Part shown: in pieces, positions 31,055 to 39,300 of the stretch
How the letters are laid out: each line of letters begins with the position of its first letter
Numbering within the stretch: position 1 is the first letter of the stretch
Assembly: GCF_020166415.1 (NCBI RefSeq)
Contig: NZ_JAIQXV010000009.1
Span: 62,001 to 126,000 of the forward strand
From: Deinococcus multiflagellatus
GTDB lineage: Bacteria; Deinococcota; Deinococci; Deinococcales; Deinococcaceae
DNA: 64,000 nucleotides
Direction of reading: 5' to 3'
The notes under the pieces: model-generated
Told to the model about the DNA's origin: nothing
Seen by the model: only the letters and a program-made list of their open reading frames with translations
Database searches by the model: none
Position numbers and translations under genes: made by a program

Positions 31055-32905
31055 ATGTTTTCCCCAGAACAACGACTGAGCAACGACGGCGGCAAGCCCG
31101 CACCCAAGCCCCAGCAGCCCGCCGCGCCCATGGCCCTGAAAAAAGCCCCCAAGAAATGGGAACGCACCTTTGTGGGCAAGGGCAAGGACGTGAAGTTTCA
31201 GCTGCGCATTATCCGCGATGAAGGCGGGCGCCTGATTGGCCGCTATATGGCCACCCCAGGGAGCGGGGCGGGGTGGCACGTCGAGGGCGTGATCCGCGAG
31301 GACAACACCTTCGTGCTGAAAGGCACCGACAACAACGCCGAATTTGCCGGCCAATTCAGCCCCGACGGTAAAAAGATCACCACCAGCTTCAACAACAAGA
31401 CTTCGAACGGTGAATTCAAGGTCGAGAGTATGCAGATGGGTTTTGTGGTGATGCCTCCGAGGGTGGCGCCAAAACCGACCCAGCAAAACTCAGAACCCAA
31501 TACTCAGGGACCTGGAGTATCGGGGCAAGGCGGACAACAAAATGATTCAAATATTATGAGTTGGGAAGAGACCATATCACAAGAGATGAGGAATAAGCTT
31601 CCAGCCTTAGCAGAGCCAGGATTCTTGAAGGAATTACAAGGTCTATGCACAAGATTGGGCATTCCACGAGACCTACTTCTAGCAGTGATGGCATTTGAGT
31701 CTGCAGATGCTCAACATGGGACTCGCGGTTTGGATCCGACTGCCGATAATGGACTAGGCTACTATGGCTTAATTCAGTTTGGGGCTGCAGCCGCAAGGGA
31801 TTTAGGTATAGTCGATCCAAAAAAGTTTGCAACGATGTCCGCCACACAGCAATTACCCTATGTAGAAATTTTCTTGAAACAGCATGGGGTTCTCAAGGCT
31901 GTGGAAAAGGCCAAGCTAGAGAAAAGAAATATAACTCTTGAAGAAATTTATATGAGTATTTTGGCTGGTAGCTCATCGGCGGCATATCGCCCCGTTTGGA
32001 AGACGAGATCAGCTAGTCCCGATGGTTATGACAATAACTCAGGCTTGGATAGCAATAATGATAAGCAGATTACTCCCACAGAGGCTGCCGATGCAGTAAG
32101 ACTACATTGGAGAGATGTGTTCGGTAATAATATCGACAGCAGAAGCAGGAACATAGAAAGAGTATGGTATAACGAACTCAATCCAAGGAATGGAAAACTT
32201 GAAAGGAAGTGGAAGGTTAAGGAACACGACACTGTATTTTCAGAGAAACTCAACCCTACTTTTGGGCCGATCACACAAAACCCTACCCAGAACAATTCTC
32301 AACCAAGCACTACTGGGGCTGCAACATTTAAATTGCCTTCTGCAGCACGAAAAAGGGAGATCGTTCAACAGCAGGATTGGGGAGCAGAAATAGGCTCCTT
32401 AGATGGAGTGGCGGCATACTATAACGATGGTCGAAAGGACGCCAACGAACAAGCGGAAGGTAATAGAAATTACTCCAAAGATGGAAAAAACTATGAATAT
32501 GGACTTAAATGGCAGTGTGTAGAGTACGTTCGTAGATACTATTACGATGTATTAGATGTTAAATTTGTTCCTAGATCCGGCGATGCGCAAGATTATTTTG
32601 ATAAATCAACACCGGATGGCTCTACTAACCCCGCAAGAAGCCTAAGGCAGTTTAAAAGTGGTGGTCGAGAGAAGCCTAAATATCAAGACCTCATAATATT
32701 TGGACCGAACAAATACTCAGGGTATGGGCACGTAGCAATTGTTGCGGCAGTTACGGAAAATAAAATCACGATAGCGCAACAGAATGTGGGCACCTTGTTC
32801 AAGCAAGATATTGATTTAGAAACGTTTACATCGGGCGGAGTGAAAAGATATAGACTTGGCAAGGATTTTGCAGATCTTAACTTGTTCGGCTGGTTACGCA
32901 AATGA
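31055..32905 (+). CDS. Chimeric cell-wall hydrolase: conserved N-terminus, lysozyme-like domain, CHAP domain (putative toxin)
   Basis: A 616-residue protein. Residues about 1-140 are GC-rich like the chromosome, with a Pro/Lys-rich start (PAPKPQQPAAP) and a beta domain (WERTFVGKGKDVKFQLRI). A Gln/Gly/Asn linker follows. From about nucleotide 31490 the DNA becomes AT-rich. Residues about 180-340 resemble a lysozyme/transglycosylase fold with Glu215 in VMAFESAD and GYYGLIQFG. Residues about 450-600 are a CHAP amidase/peptidase domain with Cys488 in KWQCVEYV and His559 in YGHVAIV. The protein should cleave peptidoglycan glycan and peptide bonds. No signal peptide is seen. AGGAGG precedes the ATG. 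The composition switch and overlapping lipoprotein gene suggest an acquired toxin module. A secreted autolysin is the alternative. Confidence 0.75.
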   Translation: MFSPEQRLSNDGGKPAPKPQQPAAPMALKKAPKKWERTFVGKGKDVKFQLRIIRDEGGRLIGRYMATPGSGAGWHVEGVIREDNTFVLKGTDNNAEFAGQFSPDGKKITTSFNNKTSNGEFKVESMQMGFVVMPPRVAPKPTQQNSEPNTQGPGVSGQGGQQNDSNIMSWEETISQEMRNKLPALAEPGFLKELQGLCTRLGIPRDLLLAVMAFESADAQHGTRGLDPTADNGLGYYGLIQFGAAAARDLGIVDPKKFATMSATQQLPYVEIFLKQHGVLKAVEKAKLEKRNITLEEIYMSILAGSSSAAYRPVWKTRSASPDGYDNNSGLDSNNDKQITPTEAADAVRLHWRDVFGNNIDSRSRNIERVWYNELNPRNGKLERKWKVKEHDTVFSEKLNPTFGPITQNPTQNNSQPSTTGAATFKLPSAARKREIVQQQDWGAEIGSLDGVAAYYNDGRKDANEQAEGNRNYSKDGKNYEYGLKWQCVEYVRRYYYDVLDVKFVPRSGDAQDYFDKSTPDGSTNPARSLRQFKSGGREKPKYQDLIIFGPNKYSGYGHVAIVAAVTENKITIAQQNVGTLFKQDIDLETFTSGGVKRYRLGKDFADLNLFGWLRK

Positions 32906-33432
32906 GAAGGTCACTTCCTCTTCTAATTCTACTAGCTGGCTGCTCAAATGCCGTCAACATGAGTCCTTTATATAATATTTCAGAAATAAAATATTCTTCA
33001 TTTTGCAAGATATATCAATGTAGATTGAAGTATTCGCAGAATAATATATATATATTCGCCTTATCTCATAATAAGATAAGGCCAGGAAGCGAGCTCTATG
33101 TAAATTTGAACCGCTATTACTTGAACAGATTCGCAATTGACCTTCCTAAACGAAGCCTACTCAATGGACCAACTCCAGACGAATCTGTTATGCTTAAGAG
33201 CTTTTTTAGTTGGATGGGACTTCCCAACTTAGACCTCAAAAAGGACATTTTAGCTTCTTCGGCTCTTGTCGATCAAGAGACTGTAGATTATGCCGAGATA
33301 CGCAAATATGTTTTCAAAGACGTTAAAATGTCGGCATATATAAAAAGCTCGCCTGATTCATCTCTGAATGTCGATAAGGGCAGACTCACATATGGAGTTA
33401 TGCCCTCTGGAGATTTCCCACCTTCACGCTAG
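32902..33432 (+). CDS. AT-rich lipoprotein gene, candidate immunity protein
   Basis: A 176-residue lipoprotein (MRRSLPLLILLAGCS; lipobox Cys14) with no recognised family. The gene overlaps the wall-hydrolase gene by 4 nt (ATGA) and shares its low GC, which points to co-acquisition and translational coupling. A lipoprotein facing the periplasm or wall next to a peptidoglycan hydrolase fits an immunity role, by analogy to known effector-immunity pairs. This is inference. The stop codon TAG (33430-33432) is part of the alaS -10 box. Confidence 0.65.
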   Translation: MRRSLPLLILLAGCSNAVNMSPLYNISEIKYSSFCKIYQCRLKYSQNNIYIFALSHNKIRPGSELYVNLNRYYLNRFAIDLPKRSLLNGPTPDESVMLKSFFSWMGLPNLDLKKDILASSALVDQETVDYAEIRKYVFKDVKMSAYIKSSPDSSLNVDKGRLTYGVMPSGDFPPSR

Positions 33433-33442
33433 ACTCTCCCCT

Positions 33443-36115
33443 ATGTCCACCCCGCTCTCCACGGCCCAGATTCGCGAGAAGTACCTGCAATTCTTCGAAA
33501 GCAAGGGGCACCTGCGCCTGCCCAGCCACTCCACGGTGGCACCCGATCCCACCACCCTCTTCACCGTGGCGGGCATGCAGCCCTTCAAGGCACAGTTCAT
33601 GGGAGCGCCAGCGGTCTTTGATGGCGTAGCCAGCAAGCGCGTGACCACGGCGCAGAAGTGCCTGCGTATTGGCGACATTGAGAACGTGGGGCGCACGCTG
33701 CGCCACTGCTCGCTGCTGGAAATGCTGGGGAACTTCAGCTTTGGGGACTACTTCAAGCGCGAGGCCCTGACCTGGGCCTGGGAATTCCTGACCAGCGCGG
33801 ACTGGATGGGCCTGGACCCCAGCAAGCTGCACGCCACGATTTACCAGGATGACGAGGAAGCCTTCGCCATCTGGACCCAGGAGATTGGTCTGCCCCCCGA
33901 GCGGATTCTGCGCTTTGGGGCCGACGAGAACTTCTGGCCGGCAGACGCACCCAAGGAAGGCCCGAACGGGCCCTGCGGTCCGTGCAGCGAGATCTTCTAT
34001 GACCGTGGCCCCAAATACGGCGACGACACCTGGGCCGAGTACGCCGACACCCGCGAGAGCGCCCGCTTTCTGGAAATCTGGAACTGCGTGTTCCCCCAGT
34101 ATGACCGCCAGGACCCACTGCCCGACGGCACCCCGGTCCTGAAGGACTTGCCGTTCAAGAACATTGACACCGGCATGGGCCTGGAGCGCATTGCGACGGT
34201 CGTGCAGGATGTGTACGACTTCTACAGCAACGACGTGTTCGCGCCCGTCATCGCCAAGGTGGCAGAGCTGAGCGGCCAGCCCTACGAGGGGCCGCAGAAC
34301 GTGTCGCACCGCGTGGTGGCCGAGCACACCCGTTCGGTGAGCATGGTGATCGCCGATGGTTCGGCGCCCAGCAACACCGGGCGCGGCTATGTGGTGCGCA
34401 AGATTCTGCGCCGCGCCTCGCGCCACGCCTACCTGCTGGGCCTGCGTGAGCCCAGCCTGTACCAGCTAGTGCCCCTGGTGGTCGAGCGCATGGGCGAGGC
34501 CTACCCCGAACTGCGCGAGCACCAGGCCAAGATAGAAGCCACCATCCGCGCCGAGGAAGAGCGCTTCCTGAAGACGCTGGAGGGCGGCATTCAGCGCCTG
34601 GGCGGCCTGCTGAGCGGCATGCAGCGGGGCGATGTGCTGTCGGGCGAGCACGCCTTCGTGCTGTACGACACCTACGGCTTCCCGGTGGACCTGACCAAGG
34701 AAATTGCCGAGGAATACGGCATCACCGTGGACGAAGCCGGGTACGCCGAGAGCCTGGAAAACGCCCAGAACATTGCCCGCGCAGGCAGCAAGTATGGCAA
34801 ATCCGAGCTGTTCGGCAGCAACCAGGAGGCCCTGGACGGCCTCTCCCCCACCGAATTCGTGGGCTACGACGACTTGCAGGCCGAAGGGCAGGTGCTGGCG
34901 CTGGTGGGCGCGGGCGAGCGCCTGGAGCATCTGGCGGCGGGCAGCGAGGCCACCGTGGTCCTGTCGCGCACCCCCTTCTACGCCGAGGGCGGCGGCGAGG
35001 TGGGCGACACCGGGCGCCTGGAGTGGGAAGGCGGCGCTGGCCTGGTGCGCGACACCCGCAAGACGCCCCAGGGTGTGTTCCTGCACGACGTGCTGGTGGA
35101 GGAAGGCGAGTTGCGCGGCGGCATGACTGTGCGCGGCGTGGTGTCTGGTGAGCGGCAGGCCATCCAGCGCCACCACACCGCCACCCACCTGCTGCACGCG
35201 GCGCTGCAGGCGGTCCTGGGCAGCGGCGTGGCCCAGAAGGGCTCGCTGGTGGCCGCCGACCGCCTGCGCTTTGACTTCTCGCACGGGGCAGCCCTGAGGG
35301 CCGATGAACTGGCCGCTGTGGAAACGCTGGTGAGCCGCTGGATCAGCGCAAACTTCGCGGTGTCGTGGCAGGAGATGCCCATTGCCCAGGCCAAGGCCGC
35401 CGGGGCCACCGCCCTGTTCGGCGAGAAATACGGCGAGACCGTGCGCGTCGTGAGCGTGGAAGGCGACGTGAGCTACCACGGCCAGCCCGTGAGCAGCAAG
35501 GAGCTGTGCGGCGGGGCCCATGTGCGCCGCACCGGCGACATTGGCGCGTTCGTGCTGCTGAGTGACGAGAACGTGGCGGCGGGCGTGCGCCGCGTGGAGG
35601 CCCTGGCGGGCGAGGCCGCCACCGCCTGGGTGCGCGAGCGCCTGAACGCCGCCGCGAAGGTGGCGGGCCTGCTGAACACCAGCCCCGAGGGCCTGGAAGC
35701 GCGGGTGTCTGGCCTGCAGGGCCAGTTGAAGACCGCCGAGAAAGAGGTGGCCGCCGTCAAGCGCCAGCTGGCCGAGGCCCAGATGGGCGGTGGGAGCGCA
35801 GCGGCCCAGACCCGTGAACTGGGCGGGTTCCAGGTGGCCGCGCTGAAACTGGCGGGCATTGAAGGCAACGAACTGCGCGCCGCCGCCGACAAGCTGCTGG
35901 ACCAGAGCGGCGCCGATCTGGTGGTCGTGGCCGGTGACAAGGGGCTGGTCGTGAAGGCCACCAAGGCCGCCGTGGGCCGGGGCGCACACGCCGGGCAGCT
36001 GATCGGCAAGCTGGCGGCGGCCGGCGGCGGCAAGGGCGGCGGCCGCCCGGATATGGCCCAGGCCGGCATTACCGACGCCGAGGCGGCGCTGGGGGCGCTG
36101 GACGGGGCGTTCTAA
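33443..36115 (+). CDS. alaS: Alanyl-tRNA synthetase
   Basis: An 890-residue class II synthetase that charges tRNA-Ala. The class II core is at the start (FFESKGHLRLPSHSTV, LFTVAGMQPFK, LRHCSLLEMLGNFSFGDYFK). The editing domain has the zinc motif HHTATHLLHAAL and CGGAHV near residues 570-700, followed by the C-Ala coiled-coil/glycine-rich region. Length is normal. ATG 33443 lies 7 nt after TAGACT (33430-33435), so translation is probably leaderless. An upstream extension would run into the lipoprotein gene and is rejected. Confidence 0.98.
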   Translation: MSTPLSTAQIREKYLQFFESKGHLRLPSHSTVAPDPTTLFTVAGMQPFKAQFMGAPAVFDGVASKRVTTAQKCLRIGDIENVGRTLRHCSLLEMLGNFSFGDYFKREALTWAWEFLTSADWMGLDPSKLHATIYQDDEEAFAIWTQEIGLPPERILRFGADENFWPADAPKEGPNGPCGPCSEIFYDRGPKYGDDTWAEYADTRESARFLEIWNCVFPQYDRQDPLPDGTPVLKDLPFKNIDTGMGLERIATVVQDVYDFYSNDVFAPVIAKVAELSGQPYEGPQNVSHRVVAEHTRSVSMVIADGSAPSNTGRGYVVRKILRRASRHAYLLGLREPSLYQLVPLVVERMGEAYPELREHQAKIEATIRAEEERFLKTLEGGIQRLGGLLSGMQRGDVLSGEHAFVLYDTYGFPVDLTKEIAEEYGITVDEAGYAESLENAQNIARAGSKYGKSELFGSNQEALDGLSPTEFVGYDDLQAEGQVLALVGAGERLEHLAAGSEATVVLSRTPFYAEGGGEVGDTGRLEWEGGAGLVRDTRKTPQGVFLHDVLVEEGELRGGMTVRGVVSGERQAIQRHHTATHLLHAALQAVLGSGVAQKGSLVAADRLRFDFSHGAALRADELAAVETLVSRWISANFAVSWQEMPIAQAKAAGATALFGEKYGETVRVVSVEGDVSYHGQPVSSKELCGGAHVRRTGDIGAFVLLSDENVAAGVRRVEALAGEAATAWVRERLNAAAKVAGLLNTSPEGLEARVSGLQGQLKTAEKEVAAVKRQLAEAQMGGGSAAAQTRELGGFQVAALKLAGIEGNELRAAADKLLDQSGADLVVVAGDKGLVVKATKAAVGRGAHAGQLIGKLAAAGGGKGGGRPDMAQAGITDAEAALGALDGAF

Positions 36116-36130
36116 GGAAAGATTCCTTCA

Positions 36131-36190
36131 CCCCTCTCTGGCGGGAGGCCCGCTGCAAGTGGCTCTGCGCGGCTCCCCAGGAGAGAGGGT
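36131..36190. repeat. Diverged CCCTCTC/GAGAGGG stem-loop element
   Basis: Arms CCCCTCTCT and AGAGAGGG enclose a GC-rich core, CCCGCTGC...CTGCGCGG. It resembles the stem-loop repeat family but the core is changed. It follows alaS directly. Confidence 0.4.
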
Positions 36191-36200
36191 CGAAAAGAAG

Positions 36201-36244
36201 AATTCAGAGCGACCCCGGGGACACACCCGGGGTCGCTCTGAATT
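36201..36244. terminator. Perfect 19-bp hairpin between convergent alaS and DUF4132 gene
   Basis: AATTCAGAGCGACCCCGGG (36201-36219) and its exact reverse complement (36226-36244) with a six-base loop. On the minus strand it is followed by TTCTTCTTTT, so it fits best as terminator of the DUF4132 operon; it should also block read-through from alaS. Confidence 0.7.
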
Positions 36245-36329
36245 GGCGTGGGCGAAATGACGACGCCGACCGCTTGTTGACCCTGGGGTGGCACGGCTCC
36301 CCGCGCTGGGCCATGAGCGAACAAGCCCT

Positions 36330-36357
36330 CATGGCCCAAAGCCCATGGCTCATGGCC
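36330..36357 (+). repeat. Heptamer array CATGGCC-CAAAGCC-CATGGCT-CATGGCC
   Basis: Four 7-nt units just before the DUF4132 stop codon. The unit CATGGCT is the same word, in another register, as the ATGGCTC array at 60263. Confidence 0.5.
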
Positions 36358-36364
36358 CCTCCCC

Positions 36365-39300
36365 CTACCGCAACTGCTCCAGAATCGTGGGATCCTGAAT
36401 CTTGCGGTCCTCGGCCAGCAGCAGCACCTTGCTGACCACCTCGGCCGTTTTGGGATCGGGGTCGGCAAAGGGGAGGAAAATCCGGCCCTGGTGCTGATTG
36501 TGCACCGGCACGATGCACAGGAAGCCCCCCGGCTGGCGGTGAACGGTGCCGCTGCCCAGATGAACGGTGTAGCGGGCGTGGTGGCCGTCAATCAGGGCGT
36601 GGTCGTTCTCCAGGCGCACGTTGCCCAGCTTCAGCAGGCGCAGCGTTTCGCGCAGCAGGGCGGCGCGCATCTCGGTGGTGCTCTGGCTGGCTTCGGGGTC
36701 CACGCCGCCCACATGGGCCACGCTGACCACCAGGTCCAGGTCGCGCATGGTTTCGCTGAACACGCGCGGCGGGACTTCTGCCAGGGGCAGGGGTTCCGTG
36801 GCGCCGGGGCGCAGGAAATACGCGGCGTGCAGGGGCGCGCCTTCCACCTCGTTGGGGGTGCCGTAGCCCACGCTGGTGTCCACCCAGACGCTCAGGCCCT
36901 CGGCATGCCACGTCTTGCGCACGCCTTCTTCAGGGACCGCCACCCAGCCGCGCGTTTTGAACAGGGCCGCCGCCTTGCCGGGCTGGACGTGGTGGCCGTC
37001 GTATCGGGTGGTGCGGCGGGCGCCCTGCTCGGCCCCAGTGAGGGGGTAATACTCGCGGAAGGCCTGCTTGAAGGGCTGCGTCACGCCGCGCGTCATGATG
37101 TCCTGCTGAAGCTGCGGCCACTGCCCGCCCACGAACAGGTCATGCGGGTGCGCCAGGCGCAGGGCGTGGTCGGCCAGGGGGACGGGACCGCCGGGCGTGT
37201 CCAGCGCGTCTCCCTGCCACCAGCCCACGGCGGCCTCGTTCAGCACCCACAGCAGCGAGCGCAGCATGGGCGCAATCACCGGGTGCCCGGCCAGGTCGCG
37301 CAGTTCCTGGGGGGTAAAGAGGTCGCCGCGCACCATCGCCTCTTCCAGGGCCCCGCGCATGCGGCGCTGGGTGGCGCCCAGTTCCCTGACCGCCTCGCGC
37401 AGGGCCACGACTTCGGGGTGCTTTTTCAGGGCGGCGGGCAGCGTCTTCAGGCTCTTCTGGCCGCGTGCCACGGTCAGGCTGGCTTCACCGCCTGCGGTGA
37501 GGTGGATGCCCACGGTCACGTCGCCTTCGGTCACCGTCTGGGCCCAGTCGGGGGCCATGCGGGCTTCCATCGCCCACATTAGGCGCTGGGGGTCGGCGTA
37601 GCCAGCGGTGCGGGCCAGGTTCTGCAGGCCAATGTCGGCGGCGAGGCGTTCGCTGGCCTGCTTCTGCGCGCCCCACTGCCGGGCCTCGCGGCGAAAGTCG
37701 CTGAGGAGGCGGTAGCGGGCTTCCAGTTCGCGGGCGGCCCTGGCGGCGCCCCGCCCCAGGGGCAGCAGGCCCAGGGCGCGCACGGCGTCCTGGTGGCGCT
37801 TCTCGCGGATGCGGGTGGTGAGTTCGGCCGCCGTCACCTCGCCGCGCAGGGCCTGGGCGTACAGCTCGGCGCGTTTGTGGCCGCCGCTGCTGGAGGCATA
37901 TTTGGCTGCGCCCAGCAGCGCCTGAAAGCGTGCCTTGCCCAGCACCCGGTGCAGGCGGTGAAACCACGCCACATCCACCGCGCCCGCCATCAGGTCTTCG
38001 GGGGACAGGGCGGTGCGCTCGCTGATCTGCACCTCCCAGTCCTCGCGGATCTCCTGGGGCACGCTCCAGTTGGTGTCGCGGGTGTGGGCGTGCAGCCAGT
38101 AGACCCCGTCCTGCAGGCCGCGCCAGCCCAACGCGCCCGCCACCAGCGGGGCCCACTGCGGGGCAAACATCGCCAGGTCCAGCAGCCGGGCCTCGCCCAG
38201 CCCGGCCTCCTGCGCCAGCCGGGCAAAGGTGGCGGGGGTGTCGCCGGGCGCCGGGAACGCCACGCGAATGAGGTGGCTGAAGGTCACGTCGCGGCTCTCG
38301 TTGCGGCCCTGGTAGCCGCGCTTCAGCGGGTTCTTGCCCAGCGCGGCCAGCAGGCGCAGGGCTTTCTCCGCGCCGCTGACGGACTGTAGGGCCAAGGCCG
38401 CCGGGGTGGCGGGCGTTTCCAGGTCGCCGCGCACCGCTTCCACCTCCAGCACGCGGGCGCGCACGGCGTCCACCGCCGCCTGCCAGTCGGGGTGGGTGGG
38501 CGTGCCCTCGCGCAGGCGGCGCCGGGTGAAGGTCGTCAGGTCGTCAAAGTCGTTGCCGTAGTAATAGCCGGTGCGCTCCGGGCGTGGGCCGATCAGCTGA
38601 TCGCACAGGTCGGCGCGGCCCGCCCAGCCCTGCTCGTAGGCGCGCAGCAGCAGGGCCGTGTCCGGGCGGCGGCGGGGCAGGTGGGGAAAGGCCGTTCCCT
38701 CGTGCAGGGTCAGCTGCCACAGGCGCCGCTCCTGGGCCGGGGTCAGGCCGCCGGCGTGCCTGGGCCGCAGCGGCGAGAGCAGGTCGCGTGGGTCCTCGCT
38801 GCGCCAGGAATAGCGCGGGTCGGTGAGCATCTGGGCGTCTTGCGGCAACCCACTCAGGGCCGTGGCCCAGGCGTCCAGGGCCAGATCCACGTCCGCAGGG
38901 GTGCCGAAGGTGGATTGCAGGTGGCCCGCGACCGCCTGCACCCGGTCCATGTGGGCCAGCCGCAGCGGCACCAGCGGGCCCAGCGTGCGGTGCAGGGTGG
39001 CGCGGCGCAGGGCCTGCCGGGTTTCGGCGGTGCGGCGGGCCTGGGCGCGTTCGGGGTCGGCCTCGGCATCCTCTTCCCCCGCCAGTTCAGCCAGCACGTC
39101 AGCGAGGGCCTCGTCCTCCTCGGCCTCGGCTTCCAGGTCCGGCAGGGTGCTGTCCTGGCGGGCCACGAAGTGCGACAGGGCCCAGGCCATGCGGGTCAGG
39201 TCGCCGTCCTGCGCGCCGGGGCGCCCGGCCCACCAGCCATGCCACAGGTCGGCCAGGGGCATGGGCTGCTCTGCGCGGGGGCTCAGCAGCCAGCCCGACA

